The notes beneath the pieces were generated by a model. It had not been told where the DNA came from and did no database searches. It saw only the letters and a program-made list of their open reading frames with translations. Source: an uncultured cyanobacterium (GTDB taxonomy: Bacteria; Cyanobacteriota; Cyanobacteriia; Phormidesmidales; Phormidesmidaceae). Taken from it: a DNA stretch of 7,288 nucleotides. Below are positions 1-6,663 of this stretch, in pieces. The translations under genes and the position numbers were made by a program. Each line of letters starts with the position of its first letter. Within the stretch, counting starts at the first letter, position 1. Where the stretch lies: the NCBI GenBank assembly GCA_938029995.1, contig CALHGI010000072.1, positions 1 to 7,288 of the forward strand, read 5' to 3'.

Positions 1-588
1 GTTGCTGGTATTAGTCAAGCCCGTGGCAATTTAACTGCGTTGCCTGCAGTTAAAGAAGAGGTGAACAGTATCAGTCAGCTGTTTCCGTCATCCCGATTAT
101 TAGATCAGCAGTTTACGCGTCAAGCTCTACGTGACAGCTTCAACGACCGTCGAGTTAACCTATTACACCTGGCAAGTCATGGTCAGTTTAGTTCCGACTT
201 TAGCCAGACCTTTTTCCTGACTTGGGATGGAGTGATCAATATTAATGAGTTATCCGAATTATTGAAACAGAGAGAAGCGAACCGGAGTCAGGCAATTGAG
301 CTGTTAACCCTAAGTGCCTGTGAAACTGCCACAGGGGATGATCGGGCTTGGCTCGGTTTGGCTGGATTGGCCGTTCGATCGGGGGCCCGATCGACCTTGG
401 CCACCCTGTGGTCTGTTAAGGATGAGGTTGCCAAGCAGCTCATGACGGATGTTTATACAAACTTAGGCCAGTTTGGAATGACTAAGGCAGAAGCTATTCG
501 CCAGGCACAGCTGAAGCTATTAAACAGCAAAGACTTTGCTGATCCCTTTTTCTGGTCAGCCTATGTGCTCATTGGTAATTGGCTCTAG
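1..588 (+). CDS. CHAT-domain (caspase-like) protein, C-terminal part, 5' end cut off
   Basis: The frame is open from base 1 and ends at TAG 586-588, giving 195 residues of a longer protein; the TTG at 40 is internal, since the frame continues upstream of it. The visible part is most of a CHAT domain (Caspase HetF Associated with TPRs), a clan CD cysteine-peptidase fold. The expected catalytic His is in LHLASHGQF (H60 of the fragment) and the expected Cys in LSACETA (C107). They are followed by the family block GARSTLATLWSVKDE and the closing FFWSAYVLIGNWL, so the peptidase may be active. In cyanobacteria the missing N-terminus is usually a set of TPR repeats, but it can also be a haemagglutinin-like exoprotein region; the window cannot tell which. 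The substrate is unknown. The neighbouring DUF928 and TPS genes suggest a role in the same surface or secretion locus, which is inference. The domain call is very secure. Confidence 0.95.
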   Translation, partial: VAGISQARGNLTALPAVKEEVNSISQLFPSSRLLDQQFTRQALRDSFNDRRVNLLHLASHGQFSSDFSQTFFLTWDGVININELSELLKQREANRSQAIELLTLSACETATGDDRAWLGLAGLAVRSGARSTLATLWSVKDEVAKQLMTDVYTNLGQFGMTKAEAIRQAQLKLLNSKDFADPFFWSAYVLIGNWL

Positions 589-863
589 GCCCAAAAACTT
601 ACATGAATTCACGTAGACATTCCCTGAAGCTTGAGCAAAAACTTCCGTTAATTTACGGTACAAACAAGGTGAAAAGACTATTGGCTGGGTGCTTGCCGTT
701 GAACTCCATAAAGTTCTGACATAATTTGCAGGGGGCTGATTGTTTTCCGATTAGAATTGAAAAAAGATTGTGTTGTGCCGATGGCAGCGGTGGTATTTTC
801 CCATGTTTGTCACGGGCTACTGCATGCAAAAAGGTTACTTAGCATTTAGTGAGACTGACTTTC
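589..863. other. Intergenic gap between CHAT and DUF928 genes
   Basis: No gene is supported in this 275-base gap. A short ORF starting at 770 overlaps the DUF928 gene in another frame and has no recognisable protein features. No convincing GC-rich hairpin with a T tract follows the CHAT stop, so readthrough into the DUF928 gene is possible. Short inverted repeats (CCGT/ACGG at 645-658 and a near-palindrome around the EcoRI-like GAATTC at 601-614) are too small to interpret. Confidence 0.6.
699..725 (+). promoter_or_regulatory. Weak candidate promoter for the DUF928 gene
   Basis: TTGAAC at 699-704 and CATAAT at 720-725 resemble -35 and -10 boxes, but the spacing is only 15 bases, shorter than the usual 16-18. 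It is the best candidate seen in the gap and would leave a leader of about 130 bases. Chance resemblance is quite possible. Confidence 0.22.
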
Positions 864-1808
864 ATGAAGCATGGCTTGTGGCTAAATCTAATTGGATTTA
901 CGTCTGCTTCTCTAGGTGTGTGGCTAGCCACACTATTGCCCAGCCCAGCTGTGATATTTGTCCCCCCAGAGGATAATGCAACCCCTACTCAAAGTGTTGG
1001 CGGTGCATCCCGCCGGGGGGTAAGGTTTGTTCCGCCGCGCGATCAGACTGCTCCTCAGAGGGCCACAGGTGGTGGGTCTCGCATTGGCTTTACGCCGCCA
1101 CCAGATAACCCTACGCCTCAGAGGGCCACAGGCGGTGGGTCTCGCATTGGCTTTACGCCGCCACCAAATAACCCTACGCCTCCCCAATCAGCCAATGGAG
1201 GGGCCCGGATAGGGGGGGCTGAGGATATGGCCCTACGTTTGGCTGAAGCCGACTTTGTGGAGCCGGTTGTGTCTGGAAACGGCACTGTTATGACGGCAGT
1301 GGTGCCCTCAAATCTCTATGGTTTGACTGTTTCAGCCCGTCCTTCAATTATGGCTTATTTGCCGAAAACAATGGCTCACACGGCTATTTTCACCCTGAAG
1401 GATGAGAGCCAATCAGTGGTTTATCGGCGATTAGTTCCTTTGGCGGGAGCTGATGGTATTTTAAGGATTAGTTTACCGGCAGATACTCCGGAATTAACTG
1501 TTGGTGAGCATTATCAATGGTTCATAACCTTACAAACTGAGGATTACATTACCCCAGGCAGTCCCTATGTGACGGCCTGGATTAAGCGAGTTGATGTAGC
1601 CTCGGTGATCGATCGGGCAGATTTTTCTACTCAGGATGGTTTAACTCAGGCGACAGCATTGGCTCAGGCGGGGATTTGGTACGATGCGGCTGAGCAGTTG
1701 GCTGCGCTACACATTGATCCTCAAATGCAAAGTGATACGGCGGCTGATTGGGCTGAATTTCTTACCTCAGTGGGGTTAGAGGTGCTATTAGAGCATTCTT
1801 TTCTTTGA
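864..1808 (+). CDS. DUF928 family exported protein with N-terminal Pro/Gly repeats
   Basis: This is a 314-residue protein of the DUF928 family, whose function is unknown and which is found mostly in cyanobacteria. The ATG at 864 was chosen because it places a Lys and a hydrophobic stretch (residues 5-25, NLIGFTSASLGVWLATLL) at the N-terminus, as in a signal peptide or membrane anchor; an in-frame GTG at 849 would add five residues. Neither start has a clear Shine-Dalgarno site. Residues 33-119 are four degenerate units of about 21 residues built on PP-x-D/N ... PQ-x-x-x-GG-x-SR. The DUF928 core covers about residues 155-305. It includes an immunoglobulin-like strand pattern (IFTLKDESQSVVYRR), the VGEHYQWFITL segment, SPYVTAWIKRV, and the helical GIWYDAAEQLAAL (from residue 270) near the end. 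It probably acts outside the cytoplasm. DUF928 genes often sit beside CHAT, CHASE2 and TPS genes, as here. Confidence 0.9.
   Translation: MKHGLWLNLIGFTSASLGVWLATLLPSPAVIFVPPEDNATPTQSVGGASRRGVRFVPPRDQTAPQRATGGGSRIGFTPPPDNPTPQRATGGGSRIGFTPPPNNPTPPQSANGGARIGGAEDMALRLAEADFVEPVVSGNGTVMTAVVPSNLYGLTVSARPSIMAYLPKTMAHTAIFTLKDESQSVVYRRLVPLAGADGILRISLPADTPELTVGEHYQWFITLQTEDYITPGSPYVTAWIKRVDVASVIDRADFSTQDGLTQATALAQAGIWYDAAEQLAALHIDPQMQSDTAADWAEFLTSVGLEVLLEHSFL
963..1220 (+). repeat. Coding repeat region: four ~21-residue Pro/Gly units in the DUF928 protein
   Basis: Four successive units encode VPPEDNATP...SRRGVRF, VPPRDQTAPQ...SRIGF, TPPPDNPTPQ...SRIGF and TPPPNNPTPP...ARIGG. The middle units are the most alike and the outer ones are diverged. 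DUF928 proteins commonly carry one shorter Pro-Gly-Arg stretch here, so this copy looks expanded. A flexible linker or wall-spanning segment is a reasonable inference. Confidence 0.85.
1053..1178 (+). repeat. 63-bp near-exact tandem duplication
   Basis: Bases 1053-1115 and 1116-1178 are direct repeats of 63 bp (21 codons), in frame with the DUF928 gene. I count two differences, at 1070 versus 1133 (T/C, silent) and 1104 versus 1167 (G/A, changing Asp to Asn). A third, degraded unit begins at 1179. The high identity suggests a recent duplication by slippage or recombination. Confidence 0.93.
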
Positions 1809-1942
1809 TTAAAGCTCGCTAAATTATTTGTGGCGTTGCTGATCCTCGGGATGATTTTACTGATCTCAATCCAACTATTAGCCAGGTTTACAGCTCGATT
1901 CATCCTCTAAATCAGCAATGGCTTATTTGTTAGCCATGGTTC

Positions 1943-2075
1943 TAGTGGTCTGTCAAGCCTAAGATTTAGGATGGGGCTAGTGAAAAGTAAAGAGTCAAAA
2001 GTGAGGTCGAGTCACGCCTTACCCTTTACTCTTCATCAACACCCAACCCTAATTTTTAGCTTTGACGCTGCACTA
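1943..2075. mobile_element. Palindromic MITE-like element flanked by TA (IS630/Tc1-mariner type suspected)
   Basis: The two ends are imperfect inverted repeats of about 35 bases. The left end starts CTAGTGGTCTGTCAA (1942-1956) and the right end finishes TTTGACGCTGCACTAG (2061-2076). Reading inward they share CTAGTG, GTCAA, CTAA, TTAGG and GGG at matching offsets. The similarity continues inward: GTGAAAAGTAAAGAG (1980-1994) faces CTTTACTCTTCATC (2023-2036). The whole 129-base element therefore folds as one long imperfect hairpin centred on TCGA at about 2007-2010. A TA dinucleotide borders each end (1943-1944, 2074-2075), the expected target duplication for IS630/Tc1-mariner transposases. There is no transposase ORF, so it is non-autonomous. 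Mobility is inferred from structure; a genome repeat count would settle it. Confidence 0.72.
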
Positions 2076-2089
2076 GACTGTTCTATTAC
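2062..2089 (+). promoter_or_regulatory. Possible hybrid promoter: -35 in MITE end, -10 in flank
   Basis: TTGACG at 2062-2067 lies inside the right inverted repeat of the MITE-like element and points outward. TATTAC at 2084-2089, outside the element, follows after 16 bases. Together they resemble a sigma-70-type promoter firing toward the kinase genes, with a leader of about 95 bases. Only the -35 is a strong match. Confidence 0.3.
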
Positions 2090-2160
2090 ATGTTACAGGT
2101 GACGTTATTTCTGGCGGACTTAACGGAACACTATAGGTAGTTCGTAATTTTTAGGTGGAA

Positions 2161-2166
2161 TATAAT
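2161..2166 (+). promoter_or_regulatory. Consensus -10 box just upstream of the CHASE2 kinase gene
   Basis: TATAAT at 2161-2166 is a perfect -10 hexamer 26 bases before the GTG start, which would give a very short leader. The -35 position at 17-bp spacing (TAGTTC, 2138-2143) is poor, so activation by another factor or a chance A/T match are both possible. Confidence 0.42.
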
Positions 2167-2191
2167 TTTGGCAGATAGAGTAATCAAGTAA

Positions 2192-4987
2192 GTGTTTTTA
2201 GTTGCTCTAAAACAGTTTTTTCGACAAGCTAGACCCGTTTGGCCTGTAGCGCCTAGTATGGCCGTTATGGTGATTGTGGCTAATGGGTTTGGGTTATTCA
2301 ATCTGTTGGAATGGTCGATCCGTGATGAGTTTTGTCGTCGTAGTGGGTTAGCGCCTGCGGCTGATCGGGTGGTGGTGGTCACCATCAATGAGTCTGATAT
2401 TCAAGCATTGGGTAATTGGCCAATTACTGATGAAACGCTGGCCCAGGCGCTGATTAAGATTCGGGCGCAAAAGCCTCGGGTGATTGGGTTAGATCTGTAT
2501 CGCGATTTACCGGAAGCACCAGGACATCAACAATTGCTGGAGGTGTTTGAAACCACGCCCCAATTGATTGGCATTGAAACGGTGACTGAGCCGCAGATAG
2601 CTCCTCCTCCAGTTTTAGCTGCCACTGGCCAAGTCGCTATTGCGGATGTTCTACTGGACGATGATCAAAAAGTCCGGCGTATTTTAATCGTTGCTGAAGA
2701 TAAACGGACGTCTACTATTAAAACTGGTTTAGGGACTCAGGTTGCCCTTAATTATTTAGAGCAGGATGGCATTACTCTCGAATCTGTGAACCCTGACCGG
2801 CAAAAATTTCGGTTGGGCCAGGCGACTTTTTTGCCGATGGTGCGGCGAGCGGGGGGCTATTCTAACGCTGCTCTGGGGGGCTATCAAATCTTGCTGGGTT
2901 GGTATGGTCCTAGCCAGCGCTATCCGCAAATTTCCATTAGGGATGTGCTGGCGGGTAAGATTCCTGACGATTTGATGCGCGATCGCATTGTCTATATTGG
3001 GTCCACCGCTCCCAGTACGAAGGACTTTTTTGCCACGCCCTACAGTGGTGGCTGGAGGCTAACAGACGAACGTATGGCTGGCGTATTCGTCCATGCCAAT
3101 GTTACCAGCTATTTGTTGAGCACGGCCCTGGGCCAGCAGCCTGTATTAAGGGGCTGGACCTGGGAGTATCAATGGGGATGGATTATCCTATGGGCCTTGT
3201 TTGGCACCGTGGTTAATTGGTGTTTGGAAAATTATAACCATCAGGAAAATCGGCAGAGACGGCGGTTGTTAATGCCTAGTTTGGTCACAGGCACAGGTAC
3301 TGTATTGTTGCTGGGGGGAAGCTATGTTAGTTGGTTGATGGGTTGGGTAGTCCCTGTGGTGCCGCCAATGGCGGCATTGGTGGGCAGTGCGATCGCAACC
3401 ACCAGCTGCTTTAAAAAACATCGATTACAGCTAACAAATCAACAGTTAGAATTTTCTAACCAACAACTTTTAGACTATACCCTTACCCTGGAGACCAAGG
3501 TCCAAGAGCGAACACAGGAGCTTGCCCAAGCAAAACAAGCTGCCGATAGTGCTAATCAGGCCAAAAGTGAGTTCTTAGCTAACATGAGCCATGAGCTGCG
3601 CACCCCCCTCAATGGCATTTTAGGCTATGCCCAAATTTTGCAAAACTCACGAACATTAAATGATGAAGAACACAATAAAGTTTCGGTTATTCACCAATGT
3701 GGTAATCATCTGCTCACACTGATCAATGATGTGTTGGACCTGGCCAAAATTGAAGCACGCAAGCTTGAACTGTTTCCTCAAGAGGTTTATCTAGAACCCT
3801 TGCTGTTGGGGGTGGCTGAGATGTGTCAGATTCGGGCTGATGACAAAGACTTGGTCTTTAACCTGGACTTTGATGATCAACTGCCCCAGATAGTGAAGCT
3901 TGACGAAAAACGCTTTCGTCAAGTCTTAATTAACCTAATTGGAAACGCGATAAAATTCACCGATCAAGGCAGTGTGACATTTAGGGTGAAGCGGCTGGAA
4001 CAGAATTCAGAGCAGGGACTCTCTCCGTCAATACCCTGTTGTCGATTGCGCATATCGGTTCAAGATACAGGTATTGGTATTGCTCCAGACCAGTTGGAAC
4101 AAATTTTTAACCCATTTGATCAGGTTGGGAATTGTCAGCATCAGTCAGAGGGCACAGGTTTAGGCTTAGCCATTAGCCAACAAATTGTCCAGTTAATCGA
4201 TAGTCAAATCCAGGTACGCAGCACCCTTGGAGAGGGCAGCCTATTTTGGATGGATTTGGAAATTCCTGTGCTGGACTATGCCCCTAGTCGTCGTCGTCCG
4301 ATACCCTCAGATAAAATAATTGTGGGTATCAAAGAAAAAACTCCCCGTATTTTAGTTATCGACGACAGTGCAGAAGATTCTCAACTGCTATTAGATTTTC
4401 TTGACTCCCTGGGATTTTATGTCCATAGTGCCAAGGATGGATTGGTCGGTTTAGAGTTAGCCACACGGTATCAGCCAGATCTAATTATTACTGACTTAGT
4501 CATGCCCACACTCAATGGAATTGAGTTGCTGTTGCAGCTACGACAGACAGCAGTCATTAAAGATACCCCCACCATTATGACTAGTGCCAGTGTGTTTGAG
4601 GCGGATCATCAGCAAAGCTTAGCGGCTGGTGCTAATGTCTTTTTGCCTAAACCCATTGATTTAAAAAACCTAACACAAACCCTGGAAACACTCCTGCAAA
4701 TTGAGTGGCTATACGATGAGAATGATCTTAATAATTCCGAGGTGGCACTAAACTCACCCATTAATTTCAAGGTGGATACACCTGTTTTAATAGCTGATAC
4801 TATATTGGATGAGCTTTACCACTGGGCGATGATGGGGAATATTCAGGGCATCGAAGCTAAGCTGCAGACCTTAGTGGTGACAGATGCTCAATCACAACAG
4901 TTGGTCAAGTCATTGCAAGCCCTGGCTGCAAATTTTCAGATCGCAGAAATCAAGCAATTGTTACAGGCTCATATATCACTGAGATAA
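2192..4987 (+). CDS. CHASE2-domain membrane hybrid histidine kinase (CHASE2-HisKA-HATPase-REC)
   Basis: This 931-residue sensor kinase starts at GTG 2192; a TAA directly before it rules out a longer frame, and there is no clear Shine-Dalgarno site. A membrane segment (about 18-38) precedes an extracytoplasmic CHASE2 sensor (about 40-310), with family signatures such as GLDLYRDLP and [11 protein letters not shown] (296-306). Three more membrane segments follow (about 328-345, 362-380, 384-405), then a Gln-rich coiled coil (about 410-455). The kinase has its phosphoacceptor in [10 protein letters not shown] (H467), an N box (N581, N585), G1 DTGIGI (from D625) and G2 GTGLGLAI (from G654). A receiver domain (about 718-838) has the acidic pair D724/D725, phosphoacceptor D768 and K820. 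The last 60 or so residues are helical and are not a recognisable HPt. All catalytic residues are present. The CHASE2 ligand is unknown. It is probably co-transcribed with the next kinase gene. Confidence 0.96.
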   Translation: MFLVALKQFFRQARPVWPVAPSMAVMVIVANGFGLFNLLEWSIRDEFCRRSGLAPAADRVVVVTINESDIQALGNWPITDETLAQALIKIRAQKPRVIGLDLYRDLPEAPGHQQLLEVFETTPQLIGIETVTEPQIAPPPVLAATGQVAIADVLLDDDQKVRRILIVAEDKRTSTIKTGLGTQVALNYLEQDGITLESVNPDRQKFRLGQATFLPMVRRAGGYSNAALGGYQILLGWYGPSQRYPQISIRDVLAGKIPDDLMRDRIVYIGSTAPSTKDFFATPYSGGWRLTDERMAGVFVHANVTSYLLSTALGQQPVLRGWTWEYQWGWIILWALFGTVVNWCLENYNHQENRQRRRLLMPSLVTGTGTVLLLGGSYVSWLMGWVVPVVPPMAALVGSAIATTSCFKKHRLQLTNQQLEFSNQQLLDYTLTLETKVQERTQELAQAKQAADSANQAKSEFLANMSHELRTPLNGILGYAQILQNSRTLNDEEHNKVSVIHQCGNHLLTLINDVLDLAKIEARKLELFPQEVYLEPLLLGVAEMCQIRADDKDLVFNLDFDDQLPQIVKLDEKRFRQVLINLIGNAIKFTDQGSVTFRVKRLEQNSEQGLSPSIPCCRLRISVQDTGIGIAPDQLEQIFNPFDQVGNCQHQSEGTGLGLAISQQIVQLIDSQIQVRSTLGEGSLFWMDLEIPVLDYAPSRRRPIPSDKIIVGIKEKTPRILVIDDSAEDSQLLLDFLDSLGFYVHSAKDGLVGLELATRYQPDLIITDLVMPTLNGIELLLQLRQTAVIKDTPTIMTSASVFEADHQQSLAAGANVFLPKPIDLKNLTQTLETLLQIEWLYDENDLNNSEVALNSPINFKVDTPVLIADTILDELYHWAMMGNIQGIEAKLQTLVVTDAQSQQLVKSLQALAANFQIAEIKQLLQAHISLR
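2979..2986. repeat. HIP1 octamer GCGATCGC
   Basis: An exact copy of the highly iterated palindrome HIP1, abundant in many cyanobacterial genomes. It lies inside the CHASE2 region of the hybrid kinase gene and supports a cyanobacterial origin. Confidence 0.85.
3389..3396. repeat. HIP1 octamer GCGATCGC
   Basis: A second exact HIP1 copy, within the fourth membrane segment of the hybrid kinase, sitting in the longer palindrome TGCGATCGCA. Two exact copies about 400 bases apart are far more than chance would give. Confidence 0.85.
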
Positions 4988-4992
4988 TCTCT

Positions 4993-6390
4993 ATGACTAT
5001 TTCCTTTGATCAGGCAGTGCGAATATTGCTAGTGGATGACAAACCCACTAACTTAAAGGTACTGTCTGACACCCTCAAAGGCCATGGTTGGACGATGTTG
5101 GTTGCTACCGATGGAGTAGCTGCCATTGAACAGGCTCAATATGCTCAACCTAGTTTGATTTTGTTAGATGTGATGATGCCAGGGATTGACGGGTTTGAGA
5201 CCTGTCAAAGGCTCAAAGCTCACGCTAACACCCAAGCAATACCGGTTATTTTTATGACCGCCCTCTCAGATACCGAACATAAGGTACGCGGGTTAGAAAT
5301 GGGGGCCGTAGACTATATCACTAAACCCTTTCAACAAAAAGAAGTGATTGCCCGCGTCAAACTTCATTTAAATTTGAAATTTCTAGCCCAAGAGTTAGAA
5401 GAAAAGAATGGATTTTTAACCCAGGAGATGGCTGAAAAAACTGCAGCGGAATCTCGGCTGCAACAATTAGCCCAAGAACTGGAACGCAAGGTGGCGCAAC
5501 GTACGGCAGAGCTATCCGATTCTTTAGAGCACTTGCAACAGACCCAACTACAGCTAGTGCAAAATGAGAAAATGTCAGCCTTGGGCAATTTGGTAGCTGG
5601 GGTGGCCCATGAACTCAATAACCCCATTGGCTTTTTGCAGAGCAATCTGGAACCACTACAAGACTACATTAACGATCTCTTCGGCTTGGTCAAGCTATAT
5701 GCCAAAACCTTTCCTAATCCTGGCCCAGAACTTACGGAGAGAATTACAGCTATCGAATTGGACTTTTTAGAGCAAGACCTGCCCAAGATTGTCTCTTCCT
5801 GGACCATTGGAATAAAGCGGATCGAGACCATTAGTAATAGCCTGAGAACCTTCTCTCGCGAGGATAAGGAGCATAAGGTATTATTCAATGTCCACGATGG
5901 CCTCAACAGCACATTGTTAATTTTAAAGCATCGTCTCAAGGCCAATAGAACCAGACCCGCGATCCAGGTACGAACACATTATCAAACGATTCCTGAGATT
6001 GAGTGCTTTGCGGGGCAGCTCAACCAAGTGTTTATGAATCTATTAGCCAATGCCATTGATACCCTTGATGACATTAGCAACACATTGAGTTTTGAGGCGC
6101 TTCAAACCCGGCCTAACGTGATCACCATTAGCACCGGCTTAGCAACGGAAGACGAAAGCATCGTGATTAAGATCGAGGACAACGGTGCAGGCATTGATGA
6201 GGCGCTCCAGTCCCGTATTTTTGATCATTTATTTACCACTAAGGCAGTGGGCCGGGGCACAGGACTAGGGTTAACCATCGCCCGACAAATTGTGGTGGAT
6301 AAACACGGGGGCTCGATCAATGTTAAGTCGACCCTGGGCCAAGGGACCTGCTTCACGGTGATATTGCCAGTTAAGGCGAAAAAAGCTTAG
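4993..6390 (+). CDS. Response regulator-histidine kinase fusion (REC-coiled coil-HK)
   Basis: This 465-residue protein has no membrane segment and should be cytoplasmic. It starts at ATG 4993, only 5 bases after the hybrid kinase stop, with no clear Shine-Dalgarno site, so translational coupling is likely. An N-terminal receiver (about 9-125) has the acidic pair D15/D16, phosphoacceptor D59 in LLDVMMPGIDG, and K111 in ITKPF. A charged coiled coil (about 127-190) leads to the DHp domain with its phosphoacceptor in GVAHELNNPIGF (H206). The DHp is long, about 130 residues between H206 and the ATPase domain, as in a common cyanobacterial kinase group. The ATPase domain has its N box (N349, N353), G1 EDNGAGID (D396) and GRGTGLGLTIARQ (G422-G426). 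It can plausibly receive phosphate on D59 from the upstream kinase and change its own kinase activity in response. It has no DNA-binding domain, so its final target is outside the window or is another protein. Confidence 0.95.
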   Translation: MTISFDQAVRILLVDDKPTNLKVLSDTLKGHGWTMLVATDGVAAIEQAQYAQPSLILLDVMMPGIDGFETCQRLKAHANTQAIPVIFMTALSDTEHKVRGLEMGAVDYITKPFQQKEVIARVKLHLNLKFLAQELEEKNGFLTQEMAEKTAAESRLQQLAQELERKVAQRTAELSDSLEHLQQTQLQLVQNEKMSALGNLVAGVAHELNNPIGFLQSNLEPLQDYINDLFGLVKLYAKTFPNPGPELTERITAIELDFLEQDLPKIVSSWTIGIKRIETISNSLRTFSREDKEHKVLFNVHDGLNSTLLILKHRLKANRTRPAIQVRTHYQTIPEIECFAGQLNQVFMNLLANAIDTLDDISNTLSFEALQTRPNVITISTGLATEDESIVIKIEDNGAGIDEALQSRIFDHLFTTKAVGRGTGLGLTIARQIVVDKHGGSINVKSTLGQGTCFTVILPVKAKKA

Positions 6391-6407
6391 GTAATCGGAT
6401 AAAAAAT

Positions 6408-6438
6408 CCTTATTTCGGAGTAGGTTAGCAAAATAAGG
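6408..6438 (+). terminator. AT-rich hairpin after the kinase operon (weak terminator candidate)
   Basis: CCTTATTT (6408-6415) and AAATAAGG (6431-6438) form a perfect 8-bp stem around a 15-base loop, 18 bases after the kinase stop. The stem is A/T-rich and the only nearby T run (6447-6451) is short and distant, so termination would be weak. Confidence 0.3.
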
Positions 6439-6454
6439 GGCCTAGAATTTTAAA

Positions 6455-6496
6455 TGAGCCACAGACAACAAGTCAAATAGCTGGCTCAAGCTTTTT
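6455..6496 (+). terminator. Probable intrinsic terminator of the kinase operon
   Basis: TGAGCCA (6455-6461) pairs with TGGCTCA (6482-6488) as a 7-bp stem with a 20-base loop, followed closely by TTTTT at 6492-6496. The long loop lowers its strength. It stands just upstream of a new promoter, which fits a transcription unit boundary. Confidence 0.42.
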
Positions 6497-6503
6497 AATG
6501 AAG

Positions 6504-6532
6504 TTGCAATATGCTAAGCGGAATCCTATAAC
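6504..6532 (+). promoter_or_regulatory. Probable sigma-70-type promoter for the TPS transporter gene
   Basis: TTGCAA (6504-6509) and TATAAC (6527-6532) are separated by the ideal 17 bases and each resembles its consensus hexamer. Transcription would start near 6540, giving a leader of about 125 bases before the ATG at 6664. The position right after a terminator-like hairpin supports separate transcription from the kinases. Confidence 0.52.
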
Positions 6533-6663
6533 TTCTCTGCTAATCTAGACCCCACAAGCAAAAGACATCATATGTTGAAGGGCGTGGATCTGAGCTCAGC
6601 AGCTGGGATACCCTGGTGCAGCTAATAGGTTCCTATTTTGTCGTGTGTTGTTTCCATTTGATT

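Larger units (their letters stand above)
1809..2191. other. 383-base gap between DUF928 and CHASE2 kinase genes
   Basis: No intact gene is supported here. From the left it holds about 130 bases with a short open frame (1823-1933) of doubtful meaning, then a palindromic MITE-like element (1943-2075), then about 115 bases of A/T-rich sequence with promoter-like boxes leading to the kinase start. No RNA gene was recognised. Confidence 0.75.
6391..6663. other. Intergenic region between the kinase operon and the TPS transporter gene
   Basis: This 273-base gap holds two hairpins that could end the kinase transcript, followed by a well-spaced promoter and a leader of about 125 bases. The frame of the transporter gene is open back to 6544 but lacks recognisable protein features upstream of 6664. 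No RNA gene was recognised. Confidence 0.7.

Noticed and set aside
1..588. CHAT protein as a type III-E CRISPR (Craspase/TPR-CHAT) component
   Set aside because: No CRISPR array or Cas effector is present; the neighbours are surface and signalling genes, which fits the ordinary cyanobacterial CHAT setting.
849..863. GTG at 849 as the start of the DUF928 gene
   Set aside because: It only adds five residues (MRLTF) before the ATG at 864, and neither start has a ribosome site; ATG gives a cleaner signal-peptide start. The choice is not certain.
1053..1178. CRISPR-like direct repeats
   Set aside because: The copies are directly adjacent with no spacers, are in frame with a coding sequence and have a 21-codon period.
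933..1187. Minus-strand open frame with Arg/Trp-rich repeats
   Set aside because: It is the complement of the DUF928 repeat region; its repetition simply mirrors the 63-bp duplication and its composition is unlike a real protein.
1027..1212. Plus-strand open frame with repeated ALALRRHQITLRLRGP
   Set aside because: A shifted-frame reading of the same coding repeats in the DUF928 gene.
5364..5945. Minus-strand open frames opposite the second kinase gene
   Set aside because: They overlap strongly conserved kinase domains on the plus strand and have low-complexity Cys/Ser-rich translations.
6580..6640. tRNA-like segment (GAGCTCAGCAGC, later GGTTCC)
   Set aside because: The pieces recall D-arm and T-arm motifs, but no acceptor stem, anticodon stem or proper T-loop can be assembled.
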